Below, piece after piece: positions 8,461-16,714 of a stretch of 64,000 nucleotides of DNA. The stretch is from assembly GCF_001280005.1 (NCBI RefSeq), contig NZ_LGDW01000177.1, positions 1-64,000 of the forward strand. Direction: 5' to 3'. The notes below the pieces were generated by a model that did no database searches, was not told the origin of the DNA, and worked only from the letters and a program-made list of their open reading frames with translations. This stretch comes from Streptomyces sp. NRRL WC-3618. GTDB taxonomy: Bacteria > Actinomycetota > Actinomycetes > Streptomycetales > Streptomycetaceae. Position 1 is the stretch's first letter, and every line of letters starts with the position of its first letter. The position numbers were made by a program, and so were the translations under genes.

Positions 8461-8480
8461 CGATGTTTACGTAAACATCG
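8461..8480. promoter_or_regulatory. LacI-type operator
   Basis: CGATGTTTACGTAAACATCG is a perfect 20-bp palindrome with the central CG and flanking TGTTTAC/GTAAACA expected of LacI-family operators. It sits between the divergent lacI and GH5 genes, about 43 bases ahead of the GH5 start and downstream of its candidate promoter. Confidence 0.8.
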
Positions 8481-8522
8481 CGCTCCCCTCGGACTCTGTC
8501 CGGCATGCGAAAGGGCAAGTTG

Positions 8523-9620
8523 ATGCGCAACGTCCTCGGCGGCGATCGCCCCTCTCACCGGCTGCGCGCCGCCCTCGTGGCGCTCGCGATCGCCGCGACC
8601 AGCGGTACGGCGGTAGCCGCCAGTCCCGCATCCGCCTCCACCCCTGCCCCGGCCCCGGCCCCGGCCTTCGCCCACGGCGCGCCGGGCAAGGACACGACCC
8701 AGTTCAAGGGTGTCAACTGGGCCGACCCGCGCGACAACTTCGCCGACGACCTGCTTCAGCTGTCCGGCCTGTCGACCCACGACAGCTACCGCCAGACCTA
8801 CAACAAGGCGAGCCGGATCATCTCGGCGTTCCGCGCGAACCTCGGCGCCAACACCGTGCGGCTGCCGATCAACCCGTACACGGTCAACGGCTCCTACTGG
8901 AAGTCGTACCGCGGGGTCATCGACGCGGCGTCCGACAAGGGCTTCAAGGTGATCGTCTCCTACTGGGAGGGCACCGGCGCCCAGAAGGACGGCTTCATCG
9001 ACGACACGGCCACCTACTGGCCCATGTGGAACAGGGTCGTCAAGGCCTACAACAAGGACAGCCACGTCTACTTCGAGCCGATGAACGAGCCCCACGGCTA
9101 CACCGACACCCAGTGGGCCGACATCGCGGCGAAGTGGCTCGCGACCTACAAGTCCGTGCCGCGCAAGCAGGTGTTCGTCAGCGGCGCCGGCTACAACGAC
9201 CACGTCACGTCCGTCTGCGCCGACCCGCGCCTGAGGGGCACCTACCTGTCGCTGCACCACTACGGCTTCTGGAAGGACTACGCGACCTACGACCAGTGGG
9301 TGGCCGACCTGAAGGTGCGCATCGGCAAGTGCGCCAACCGGACCGTCGCGGACGAGTTCGGGGCCTTCATGACCACGGGCCTCGACTACAACAAGAAGAC
9401 CCCCGACAACAACTTCATCAACTACATGCAGGCCGTCACCGACACCTTCCGCGAGCTGCGGATGGGCTCTGTGTACTGGCCCGGCCTGCGCACCGACGAC
9501 ATGTACTCGATCCAGACCCTGACGGGCACCACCGACCGCCCCTGGCTGGCCACCACCAACCAGTCCGGCGCCGACCGTCTCGCCTGGGGCTGGGGCCGGG
9601 GCAAGCCGGTCAAGGGCTGA
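8523..9620 (+). CDS. Secreted GH5-family cellulase-like glycoside hydrolase
   Basis: Secreted (beta/alpha)8-barrel hydrolase, 365 aa. A basic N-terminus and hydrophobic core (ALVALAIAATSGTAVAASPASA) form a signal peptide, followed by an Ala/Pro linker. The barrel starts at FKGVNWADPRDNF. The acid/base glutamate is E189 in YFEPMNEPHG and the nucleophile is E278 in VADEFGAF, with HHYGFW between them, as in GH5 enzymes. There is no cellulose-binding module, so soluble or amorphous cellulose or related beta-glucans are likelier substrates than crystalline cellulose. ATG at 8523 has AAAGGGC upstream and is preferred over ATG at 8505. Regulated by the divergent LacI through the operator at 8461-8480. 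Confidence 0.85.
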   Translation: MRNVLGGDRPSHRLRAALVALAIAATSGTAVAASPASASTPAPAPAPAFAHGAPGKDTTQFKGVNWADPRDNFADDLLQLSGLSTHDSYRQTYNKASRIISAFRANLGANTVRLPINPYTVNGSYWKSYRGVIDAASDKGFKVIVSYWEGTGAQKDGFIDDTATYWPMWNRVVKAYNKDSHVYFEPMNEPHGYTDTQWADIAAKWLATYKSVPRKQVFVSGAGYNDHVTSVCADPRLRGTYLSLHHYGFWKDYATYDQWVADLKVRIGKCANRTVADEFGAFMTTGLDYNKKTPDNNFINYMQAVTDTFRELRMGSVYWPGLRTDDMYSIQTLTGTTDRPWLATTNQSGADRLAWGWGRGKPVKG

Positions 9621-9692
9621 GGTTCACGGCTGAGGTGCACGGCTGACGTTCAGCAGGTCCTGAGGTCCTGACGCGGCGGTCTTCCGCGCCGA

Positions 9693-9742
9693 GAGCCAGG
9701 CAGTCACACCCCCGGTCACCCGGGAGTGTGACTGCCTGGCTC
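9693..9742. terminator. Long perfect hairpin, bidirectional terminator
   Basis: The 15-base arm GAGCCAGGCAGTCACAC pairs with GTGTGACTGCCTGGCTC around a CCCGG-rich inner part, lying between the convergent GH5 gene (stop at 9620) and the secreted-protein gene (stop at 9748). It is placed to end transcription from both sides. Confidence 0.8.
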
Positions 9743-9747
9743 GTGAC

Positions 9748-10341
9748 TCAGTTCCAGGGGTTCGCGGGCTGGTCGTTGATGGTCGCCCAGAAGCGCGTGT
9801 TCCCAGGGACGTAGCCGTGGGCCCAGAACGACCAGCCGCCGCTCGACTCCAGGTTGCTGCCGTAGCGGCCGTCATGGAACTCGGCCACGCGCCAGCCGGT
9901 TCCGTAGTACTGGACGCAGAGGTTGTTCGCGACGGAGAGGCTGGTCAGCGCTTTGCCCTGGACCGGGGGCGTGGCGGCGACGGTGCCGCGAGCCCAGCCC
10001 GCGTAGAAGTCCGGGGTGATCCCGCTGGGTACGGCGCTGCCGGTGACTCGCAGGCACAGCAGCGGCAGCGTGGCGGTGGCCGGGGTGTCGCCGTTGTACG
10101 GATCGGTCGCGGAGTCCGCCCCCACCCTGACGGTGCCGTTCGCGGCTCCCCCGGCGAGTACGGTCCAGGTCATCCCTGACGCGATGGCGGAGGGTGCAGC
10201 CTGGGCAGGGGTGGCGGACGGGGCAGCCTGGGCGGGGGTGGCGGACGGGGCAGCCTGGGCGGGGGTGACGGCTGTCGGCAGCAGGGCGAGCGAGGCGGCG
10301 GCGGAGAGGCCGACGATGCCCTGGCGCAGGAACTTCCTCAT
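9748..10341 (-). CDS. Secreted protein with nonapeptide repeat, unknown function
   Basis: 197 aa. Signal peptide at 1-30 (FLRQGIVGLSAAASLALLPTAVTPAQA), then near-identical 9-residue units APSATPAQA, encoded by a 27-bp tandem repeat. The mature domain contains LLCLRVTGSAVPSGI and FYAGWARGTVAAT, then NNLCVQYYGTGWRVAEFHDG and ends WATINDQPANPWN. One pair of cysteines may form a disulfide. Strong AAGGAG site before the ATG. No family recognised; the repeat is probably a flexible spacer. It is convergent with the cellulase gene but there is no evidence it takes part in cellulose use. Confidence 0.75.
   Translation of the reverse strand: MRKFLRQGIVGLSAAASLALLPTAVTPAQAAPSATPAQAAPSATPAQAAPSAIASGMTWTVLAGGAANGTVRVGADSATDPYNGDTPATATLPLLCLRVTGSAVPSGITPDFYAGWARGTVAATPPVQGKALTSLSVANNLCVQYYGTGWRVAEFHDGRYGSNLESSGGWSFWAHGYVPGNTRFWATINDQPANPWN
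10196..10271. repeat. 27-bp tandem repeat inside a coding region
   Basis: Two full copies (10196-10222 and 10223-10249) and a partial third of a unit containing GCAGCCTGGGC and GGTGGCGGACGGG, differing at a single base between the first copies. It encodes the APSATPAQA repeat of the secreted protein on the minus strand. Near-identity suggests recent slippage or unequal exchange. Confidence 0.9.
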
Positions 10342-10584
10342 GGTGCTCCTTCTGGCAGGCGCGACGAATGAGTGTGCCGGTCGGTGGTGCGGGGCCCCGG
10401 GCCGGAGCCCGAATCAGCATCCGGCACACACACGAGTCCGTCACGAATCCTTCACATTCATGGCGACATGCAGTCGCAGATCGGCTTGAATGGCCACTCT
10501 CGTCCCATCGAGAACGCGGCCCGCTGCTGCCCCGCCCCGCCCCACCCCGCCCCAGCACAGCCGGGCTCACGTAGGTTCGAGGCC

Positions 10585-11457
10585 ATGACGAACCTACGGA
10601 TCGGCGTGATGTACGACCGCGACTGGGCCCCGGAAGGGCTGCCCGGCTTCGCGCGGCAGGCCGAGGCACTCGGCGTGGACGATCTGTGGGTGGTCGAGGA
10701 CCTCGGCTGGAACGGCGGCGTGTCGGCGGCCGCCGTGGCGCTGGGCGCGACGGAGCGGCTGCGGGTGGGCATCGGGATCACACCGGCTCCGTTGCGCAGC
10801 CCGGCGCTGCTCGCGATGGAACTCGCCACGCTGGCCCGGGTGTTCCCGGGCCGGCTGGTGGCCGGGATAGGTCATGGGGTGCGAGAGTGGATGACCTCGG
10901 TCGGCGTCGCGCCCCGTTCACCGCTGGCCCTGCTGGAGGAGACGATCACCTCCGTACGTGCCCTGCTGCGCGGGGAGCGGGTCGAGCTGGAGGGGCGTGA
11001 AGTGCGCCTGGACGGCGTCCAGTTGGTGCACCCGCCCACCGAACCGCCGCCCGTGGTCGCGGGGGTGGTGCGAGCCCGCTCGCTGGAGCTGTCCGGCCGG
11101 GTCGCGGACGGCACCCTGATCGCCGAAGGGCACGGCCCGCGCGACCTGGAGCACACCCGGGCGCTGACCGCGAAGGGCGGCGCCGGTCCCGAACACACCC
11201 TGACGGTGCTGGCCTTCGCCTGCGTGGGCGACGACCCCGGCGAGGTCGCACGGACCCTGCACCCGCACACCGAGGGCCACGGCGGCTGGCTGGGCCGCCC
11301 GCAGGAGGACGTGTTCACCGTGTCCGGCAGCGCCCCGGAGGCCGCCGAGGACATCGGCGCGCTGTCGGCGGCCGGCGCCGACACCGTCGTCCTGCGGATC
11401 GTCGGCGCCGAGCCCCTGCGTCAACTGGGGGCCGTACTGCGGGCGTTGGGCCGCTGA
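10585..11457 (+). CDS. LLM-class flavin-dependent oxidoreductase
   Basis: 290-aa cytoplasmic protein of the bacterial luciferase-like family. The N-terminus TNLRIGVMYDRDWAPEGLPGFARQAEALGVDDLWVVEDLGW is the typical first strand and helix, followed by LRVGIGITPAPLRSPALLAMELATLARVFPGRLVAGIGHG, the family signature. Such enzymes use FMN or coenzyme F420 as redox cofactor; which applies here cannot be told from sequence. Start at the ATG of 10585 gives the family N-terminus although the frame is open far upstream; the ribosome site is weak. It appears monocistronic and converges on the expansin gene. Confidence 0.85.
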   Translation: MTNLRIGVMYDRDWAPEGLPGFARQAEALGVDDLWVVEDLGWNGGVSAAAVALGATERLRVGIGITPAPLRSPALLAMELATLARVFPGRLVAGIGHGVREWMTSVGVAPRSPLALLEETITSVRALLRGERVELEGREVRLDGVQLVHPPTEPPPVVAGVVRARSLELSGRVADGTLIAEGHGPRDLEHTRALTAKGGAGPEHTLTVLAFACVGDDPGEVARTLHPHTEGHGGWLGRPQEDVFTVSGSAPEAAEDIGALSAAGADTVVLRIVGAEPLRQLGAVLRALGR

Positions 11458-11482
11458 GCGGCCCACGCGCGCAGACGGACGG

Positions 11483-12505
11483 TCAGTGTGCGGCGAACTG
11501 GACGCGGGTGGGCTGTACGACCATGGCTCGTACCGGAAGCGCGTCGGTGGTCACCCGCTCCCCGTAGATGTCGCTGATCCTGATCGGGCCACCGCAGCCG
11601 GTGCCCTTCTCGGAGAGGAAGTAGTTGTAGCCGGTGCGCGCCAGCCGGACCCAGCCACTGCCCGTACGGACTTCGAGGCGCGCCACCGGATTGCGGTGAC
11701 CGATCACCTGGATGGCGCACCAGTACTTGCTGGACCCGTCCTTGTAGCGGATCGAGATCGGGTCGGCCTTGGCGGGGCTCACCAGGGTCCACGTGATCGG
11801 GATCTGGCCGGTCACGGGGGCGGCGAGCTTGGCGAAAGCCTGGGGGCTGAGGTCGAGTTGACCGGGGCGGCAGGCCCCGGGGCACAGGTTGGTGATCCGG
11901 ACCGTGACGGAGGCGCCGTTCGCCGCGCGGACCCGGACGTACGCCCCGCACGCCTTGGACGTCTCGTAGTCCCTGGTGTTCATCGCGGCGGTCATGACGT
12001 CGGAGCTCGGTCCGAACAGGCAGGCGCCGTTGCCGTCGGTGTCGTACCAGGTGGCGACGCCCTTGTAGGTGGTGCCGGGCTGGATCTGTCCCCCCAACGG
12101 CGCCGCACCCGAGGCCGGCCGGTCGGCGGCGGTGGCGGTGCCTCCGCCGCTCGTGACCGGGGGCTTGGGGGTCGGCTTGGGCGTGGCCTTGGGCTTGGGC
12201 TTCGGCTTGCTCTTCGAAGCCGTAGGGGTCGGGGTGGCCGTCGGGGACGGGGACCCGCCGGCCGAGGGCTTCGCCGGGGACGGCGTCGCATTCGGGGTCG
12301 TGGCCGGGGCCTTCGCCCGGACACCGGCGGCGGACGCGGCCACTTCCTGTCCGTCGGCGGCCTGGTGGTCGGGGCGGAAAGCCACGACCAGGGATATGAC
12401 CAGCGCGACGGCGGCCGCGGCGGCGCAGACGAGAGCGCCCCGCAGCCGACGGGGAGATCGGCGCGGGGAACGGCGCGGGGAACGACGCTGAGATCGGGAC
12501 GCCAC
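11483..12505 (-). CDS. Secreted expansin-like protein
   Basis: 340 aa. An arginine-rich N-terminus and a transmembrane-like segment (GALVCAAAAAVALVISLVVAF) lead to a long Pro/Lys/Thr linker (about residues 70-125). The C-terminal part has a double-psi beta-barrel with GVATWYDTDGNGACLFG, VRVRAANGASVTVRITNLCPGACRPGQLDLSPQAFAKLA, and then a second beta domain with YCAIQVIGHRNPVARLEV. The order and the catalytic-like Asp of HLDLS fit expansins of the EXLX1 type with a cellulose-binding second domain, which loosen cellulose without hydrolysis. GTG start at 12505. Its position beside a GH5 cellulase suggests a shared role in plant-wall attack, but no GH5-type operator lies upstream. Confidence 0.75.
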   Translation of the reverse strand: MASRSQRRSPRRSPRRSPRRLRGALVCAAAAAVALVISLVVAFRPDHQAADGQEVAASAAGVRAKAPATTPNATPSPAKPSAGGSPSPTATPTPTASKSKPKPKPKATPKPTPKPPVTSGGGTATAADRPASGAAPLGGQIQPGTTYKGVATWYDTDGNGACLFGPSSDVMTAAMNTRDYETSKACGAYVRVRAANGASVTVRITNLCPGACRPGQLDLSPQAFAKLAAPVTGQIPITWTLVSPAKADPISIRYKDGSSKYWCAIQVIGHRNPVARLEVRTGSGWVRLARTGYNYFLSEKGTGCGGPIRISDIYGERVTTDALPVRAMVVQPTRVQFAAH

Positions 12506-12813
12506 GGCAGAGGTCCTTACCTGGTTCGGGAGTGCGTGTGTTCAGTGCGAGGCTCCGGTTGAGAAGCTTCCGGACCCCAGTCGCCGCGGCGCCCCGAAAG
12601 GTTGCCGCAGTTTCGCGAATTTCTCGGTTCGCGGCGCGGCGGGCGGCATCCGTGTCCCGTGCGCATCCCAAGAAGGAGCTGTTCCCGCAGGTCACAGGCG
12701 TATGAGCGTCCCGGCATCCCAATCCGCCGCGAGGGAATCTGCCACGGGACGCCCGCTGCCAGCATGAGCAGCGGCCGGGGATTCCCGGTCACTCACCTGA
12801 GGGAGAACACCAG
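12506..12813. other. 308-base divergent intergenic region
   Basis: Upstream regions of the expansin-like gene (minus) and the lysozyme gene (plus). No clear palindrome, promoter pair or small ORF with a good ribosome site was found; it ends with the GGGAGAA ribosome site of the lysozyme gene. Confidence 0.5.
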
Positions 12814-14163
12814 ATGGGACGAAGGACGCTTCTGCGGGGTCTGACCCTCGCCGTGGCAGCGGTCCTGCCCATGGTCGGGTCCATGGCGGCACAGGCGGCA
12901 CCGGCCGCGGCCACCGCGGTCGCGGTCTGCGGGCACACGAGCGCGCAGCCCACACTGCGGCAGGGATCGACGGGGGACCCGGCGGTTATCGAGGCGCAGT
13001 GCCAGCTCGATCTGGCGACGAAACCGAGCCGGTACACGCCGATCGCGGCGGACGGCACGTTCGGGCCGGCGACGGAGACCCGGGTCAAGGAGTTCCAGCG
13101 GTGCGCCGGACTCGGCGTGGACGGTGTGCTCGGCCCGCAGACCTGGGCGGCGCTGAACACCTGGGCCGCCGAGCCGCACACCTGCGCGACCCAGGGCACG
13201 TCGAGCACGGCCCAGGCGACCCTGTGCGGCCACACCGACGCGCGCCCGACGCTGAAGAAGGGCGCGAAGAGCGACGAGGTCAAGGAGGTGCAGTGCCGGC
13301 TGAACCTGGCCATGGAGCCCTTCCACTACCCGCCGCTGACGATCGACGGCGACTTCGGCGGCGGTACGGAGTCCCGGGTCATCGAGCTCCAGCACTGCGC
13401 CAACCTCAGCGCCGACGGCACGGTGGGCCCCAACACCTGGGCGAAGCTGGTGGACTGGTCCAGCCGTAACGCGTACTGCACGCCACCGCGCCCCGCCGGC
13501 TACCCGATCGACGGCCTGGACACGGCCAAGTACCAGCACCCCGGCGGCGCGCCGATCGACTGGAAGGCCGTACGGGCGTCGGGGGTCGAGTTCGCGACGG
13601 TCAAGGCCACCCGGGGTCTGAACGTCACCGACGCCTTCCTCACCGCCGACCTCCAGGGAGCCAGGGCGGCGGGGCTGGCCGTCTCGCCGTACCACTTCTA
13701 CACGGGCACGGCGGCGGACACGGGCGGGGCGCAGGCCGACCGGTTCATCGCCGCCGTGCGGGCGACGGGCTACACGGGGCAGCGGGCGGGCGACCTGCCG
13801 CCGGTGTTCGACCTGGAGCGCATGGACGACGGCAGCGGACGCTGCCCCACGTTCGGCACGGTGGGCGACGCCAAGGTCTGGCTCGACCGGGTGGAGGCCG
13901 CCTTCGACCGTACGCCGATCATCTACACGCAGAAGTCGTTCCTGGACGCCTGCCTCGGTTCGACCACCGCGTTCGCCCGGTATCCGCTCCAACTCGCCGA
14001 CTACCGCCAGTCGATCACCCAGCCGCCGCTGCCGAACGGCTCGACGACCTGGGCGATGTGGCAGTACACCGACGCCGCGATCTTCCCGGGCGTCCAGGCT
14101 CCGGCGACCGGCGACGTGTTCAACGGCACCAAGGCGGAACTGGACCGGCTGGCCAACCGCTGA
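12814..14163 (+). CDS. Secreted GH25 lysozyme with two peptidoglycan-binding domains
   Basis: 449 aa. The N-terminus GRRTLLRGLTLAVAAVLP fits a Tat signal (RRxLL). Two peptidoglycan-binding type-1 domains follow, one near residues 40-110 (VKEFQRCAGLGVDGVLGPQTW) and the other near 130-210 (DGDFGGGTESRVIELQHCANLSADGTVGPNTW). The C-terminal catalytic domain begins GYPIDGLDTAKYQHPGG, has the GH25 motif VFDLERM (catalytic D-x-E) and ends WQYTDAAIF. It hydrolyses muramic acid to N-acetylglucosamine bonds. The first of three closely spaced genes for secreted proteins; GGGAGAA lies before the ATG at 12814. Confidence 0.88.
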   Translation: MGRRTLLRGLTLAVAAVLPMVGSMAAQAAPAAATAVAVCGHTSAQPTLRQGSTGDPAVIEAQCQLDLATKPSRYTPIAADGTFGPATETRVKEFQRCAGLGVDGVLGPQTWAALNTWAAEPHTCATQGTSSTAQATLCGHTDARPTLKKGAKSDEVKEVQCRLNLAMEPFHYPPLTIDGDFGGGTESRVIELQHCANLSADGTVGPNTWAKLVDWSSRNAYCTPPRPAGYPIDGLDTAKYQHPGGAPIDWKAVRASGVEFATVKATRGLNVTDAFLTADLQGARAAGLAVSPYHFYTGTAADTGGAQADRFIAAVRATGYTGQRAGDLPPVFDLERMDDGSGRCPTFGTVGDAKVWLDRVEAAFDRTPIIYTQKSFLDACLGSTTAFARYPLQLADYRQSITQPPLPNGSTTWAMWQYTDAAIFPGVQAPATGDVFNGTKAELDRLANR

Positions 14164-14210
14164 CCCCGGCCCGCCTCCTCGCCGGACCCCTCACACGAAC
14201 GGAGACCACC

Positions 14211-14627
14211 ATGATCCGCAGCAAGGCGTTCGTCTCGGCCCTGTTCACCACGGCCGCGCTGCTGGGAGCGGGCGTCGCGCCCGCCGCCGCCCAGACCTCG
14301 GCCGCCGCCGTCAGCTGCAACGACGGTGCGAAGACCCTGACGTACCGCTACCAGGCGGCTGTCAAGGAGTACGGCACCTTCACCACGTCCTCGCGGTGCA
14401 GGGACATCAACATGCGGCTGAGGACGAACGATCCACGGGTGCTCCTGGACGCCTGTGTGGTGTTCGTCGACCACACGTCCAGGTGCAACAACGACGACAC
14501 GTACTCCACCCACGGCACCGAGTGGGCGACCGTCGCCACCGACGTCCGGGACGGCACCCGCTTCGTCCTGCGCGTGCACGCCTACGACACCGACGCGCAG
14601 AACGTGACGTTCCAGATCTCCTACTGA
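14211..14627 (+). CDS. Small secreted four-cysteine protein
   Basis: 138 aa. Clear signal peptide (FVSALFTTAALLGAGVAPAAA), mature domain of about 105 residues with four cysteines (SCNDG, SRCRDINM, LDACVVF, SRCNNDD), a pattern that fits two disulfides, and many beta-prone segments ending VTFQISY. No catalytic motif or known family recognised. It lies 47 bases after the lysozyme stop and 31 bases before the DD-peptidase, all on the plus strand, so a common transcript is likely. It may bind cell wall or act as a companion or inhibitor of the flanking enzymes; that is speculation. Confidence 0.75.
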   Translation: MIRSKAFVSALFTTAALLGAGVAPAAAQTSAAAVSCNDGAKTLTYRYQAAVKEYGTFTTSSRCRDINMRLRTNDPRVLLDACVVFVDHTSRCNNDDTYSTHGTEWATVATDVRDGTRFVLRVHAYDTDAQNVTFQISY

Positions 14628-14658
14628 CGGCCGACCACAACAGAAAGACAGGACGACG

Positions 14659-15408
14659 ATGACTTCCTTCCTCCGGCCCATCGACCGCCGCACGATGCTG
14701 CGTGGCTCACTCGCCGCCGGCGCCGGCGTGGCGTTCGGTCAGCTGCTGTTCTCCGGCACCGCACAGGCCTATTCGTGGTCGCGCACCATGAACCAGGGTG
14801 ACAGCGGCGCCGACGTGACCGAGCTGCAGATCCGGGTCGCGGGCTGGGCCGCGGACAGCGCGAGCCACAGCCGGGTCGGCATCGACGGGGACTTCGGTCC
14901 CGGCACCGCCGCGGCTGTGAAGCGGTTCCAGGCCGCGTACGGTCTCACCGCCGACGGCAGCGCCGGGCCCAACACGCAGGCGAAGCTCAACGCGCTGGAG
15001 CAGTCGGACGGTTCCACGCTCCACTTCAACTGGAGTGAGTTCGTGGACCAGTCGAGCGGCAACTTCAACGGCGGCAAGGTGAGCGCGGCGACGGCGAAGG
15101 AGAACGCGCGCCGCTGCATGTACAAGCTGGAGGCGCTGCGCAAGAAGCTGGGCGACAAGCCGATCACCGTCAACTCCGGTTTCCGCAGCATCGCCCACAA
15201 CGCCGAGATCGGCGGCGCCACCGACAGCCAGCACATGTACGGCACCGCGGCCGACCTCGACGTGCCCGGCGTGGCCACCAAAACCGTCTACCAGAAGGCG
15301 GAGACCTGCGGCTTCTCCGGGCTGGAGAAGTACACCGTCGACCACCAGCACGTCGACAGCAGGGCCGACCTCGGCAGGGAGTGGTGGTGGGAGAGCGGCA
15401 CGATCTGA
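14659..15408 (+). CDS. Secreted zinc D-Ala-D-Ala peptidase (M15) with peptidoglycan-binding domain
   Basis: 249 aa. Tat-type signal (PIDRRTMLRGS, with the RRxxL pattern). Residues about 45-115 form a peptidoglycan-binding type-1 domain (GIDGDFGPGTAAAVKRFQ, GPNTQAKL). The C-terminal M15A-type domain has SGFRSIAHNAEIGGATDS, then the zinc ligands H192 and D199 in QHMYGTAADLDV and H231 in VDHQHVDS, the same order as the Streptomyces albus zinc DD-peptidase. It should cleave peptidoglycan side-chain termini outside the cell. Last gene of the lysozyme group, followed by a strong terminator at 15431-15470. Confidence 0.9.
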   Translation: MTSFLRPIDRRTMLRGSLAAGAGVAFGQLLFSGTAQAYSWSRTMNQGDSGADVTELQIRVAGWAADSASHSRVGIDGDFGPGTAAAVKRFQAAYGLTADGSAGPNTQAKLNALEQSDGSTLHFNWSEFVDQSSGNFNGGKVSAATAKENARRCMYKLEALRKKLGDKPITVNSGFRSIAHNAEIGGATDSQHMYGTAADLDVPGVATKTVYQKAETCGFSGLEKYTVDHQHVDSRADLGREWWWESGTI

Positions 15409-15430
15409 CGCCGCCCGGGTGACCCGAAGC

Positions 15431-15470
15431 CCCGGGTCCCGGTACCGCCGTAGCGGTGCCAGGACCCGGG
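15431..15470 (+). terminator. Hairpin terminator of the wall-lytic gene group
   Basis: Arm CCCGGGTCC with GGTACCGC pairs with GCGGTGCC and GGACCCGGG around a CGTA loop; one A-C mismatch and a G-T wobble. Located 23 bases after the DD-peptidase stop. Confidence 0.75.
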
Positions 15471-15565
15471 CCCGGGACTGGGGACTGGGGACCGGGGACT
15501 TACGGCCCGTCAATCCGCCGAATCCCCCGAGTACGCGAATCGGCCAACCCATAGCCTGCGTCATC

Positions 15566-16003
15566 ATGATGCGCGCATGGATCTTGCCGACGTTGCTCCT
15601 GGTCAGCGGCTCGCTCATCGCGACCGCATCGGTGGTCAGGGGGGCTTTCGGCGCCGCCGTTCCCCTACTGCTGCTGTTCGTCCTGCTCGCGGGGCTGAAC
15701 TCGCCGCTGGCGTTCCCACGGTCGGTCAGTGCGCTGGAGGCACAGCGCCGCAGCGCGGTCGACGGACGCCCGATCGTCTACTGGCGGGCCGGCTGCCAGT
15801 ACTGCCTGCGCCTGCGGATCCGCTTGGGCCGCAGCGCCCACCAGCTGCACTGGGTCGACATCTGGCGCGACCCGGCCGGGGCGACGGCGGTGAGGGCGGC
15901 CAACGACGGCGACGAGACCGTGCCGACCGTCGTGGTCGCGGGCCGGCCGCACGTCAACCCCGATCCCGCATGGGTGCGCGCACAGCTCTCCCCGTCCACG
16001 TGA
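15566..16003 (+). CDS. Membrane-anchored glutaredoxin/mycoredoxin-like protein
   Basis: 145 aa. Two N-terminal membrane helices (ILPTLLLVSGSLIATASVV and AAVPLLLLFVLLAGL) precede a soluble thioredoxin-fold domain with the active-site motif WRAGCQYCLRLRI (CxxC), then HWVDIWRDPAGA and a cis-Pro region TVPTVVVAGR, as in glutaredoxin-like mycoredoxins. The topology suggests the redox domain faces the cytoplasm, reducing disulfides or mycothiol mixed disulfides, but this is inference. Start is the first of two adjacent ATGs at 15566/15569; a ribosome site is not obvious. The cobH gene begins 81 bases downstream. Confidence 0.75.
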   Translation: MMRAWILPTLLLVSGSLIATASVVRGAFGAAVPLLLLFVLLAGLNSPLAFPRSVSALEAQRRSAVDGRPIVYWRAGCQYCLRLRIRLGRSAHQLHWVDIWRDPAGATAVRAANDGDETVPTVVVAGRPHVNPDPAWVRAQLSPST

Positions 16004-16084
16004 GCGGACTCCGTGCCGGAGGGACGGTGGGTATGCTCGCCGCCGCGGACGGCCGCACGGCTGCCCCCGACCAGGAGGAGCACG

Positions 16085-16714
16085 GTGTTCGAGTACGAGA
16101 AGGACGGCGCGGCCATCTACCGCCAGTCCTTTGCCACCATCCGCGCCGAGGCGGATCTCGCGGGTCTGCCCGCCGACGTCAGCCAGGTCGCGGTGCGGAT
16201 GATCCACGCCTGCGGGATGGTCGACCTCGTGCGGGACCTGGCCTACACGCCCGCCGTCGTGACCCACGCCCGCGAGGCCTTGCGCGCCGGAGCGCCGATC
16301 TTCACCGACGTACGGATGGTGGCCAGCGGCGTGACCCCCAGGCGGCTGCCCGCCGGCAACGAGGTGCTCTGCACGCTCTCCGACCCCTCCGTGCCGGAAC
16401 TGGCGGAGAAGCTGGGCACCACGCGCAGTGCCGCCGCGCTGGAGCTGTGGCGGGACCGTCTGGAGGGCGCCGTGGTGGCGGTCGGCAACGCGCCCACGGC
16501 CCTCTTCCGCCTCCTGGAGATGCTCGAGGCGGGGGCGCCCCGTCCGGCGGCCGTCATCGGCGTACCGGTCGGCTTCGTCGGCGCCGCGGAGTCCAAGGAG
16601 GCGCTGGCCACGAACCCGTACGGCCTGGAGTACCTGGTCGTGCGCGGCCGCCGCGGGGGCAGCGCCATGGCCGCCGCCGCGCTCAACGCGATCGCGAGCG
16701 AGGAAGAGGAGTAG
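16085..16714 (+). CDS. cobH: Precorrin-8X methylmutase (CobH/CbiC)
   Basis: 209-aa enzyme that shifts the C-11 methyl of precorrin-8X to give hydrogenobyrinate in corrin-ring biosynthesis. The catalytic histidine is H41 in [12 protein letters not shown], and the tail [40 protein letters not shown] is typical of the family. GTG start at 16085 with a strong AGGAGGAG ribosome site six bases upstream. The other corrin genes in the window, cobK and cbiD, lie 2-4 kb away and are separated by the NiCoT gene, so cobH is probably expressed apart from them. No adenosylcobalamin riboswitch is evident in the short upstream interval. Confidence 0.92.
   Translation: MFEYEKDGAAIYRQSFATIRAEADLAGLPADVSQVAVRMIHACGMVDLVRDLAYTPAVVTHAREALRAGAPIFTDVRMVASGVTPRRLPAGNEVLCTLSDPSVPELAEKLGTTRSAAALELWRDRLEGAVVAVGNAPTALFRLLEMLEAGAPRPAAVIGVPVGFVGAAESKEALATNPYGLEYLVVRGRRGGSAMAAAALNAIASEEEE

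Noticed and set aside
16004..16084. Adenosylcobalamin riboswitch before cobH
   Set aside because: The interval is only 81 bases, too short for the roughly 200-base fold, and no B12-box-like sequence was seen; the same holds for the 18-base gap between cobK and cbiD.
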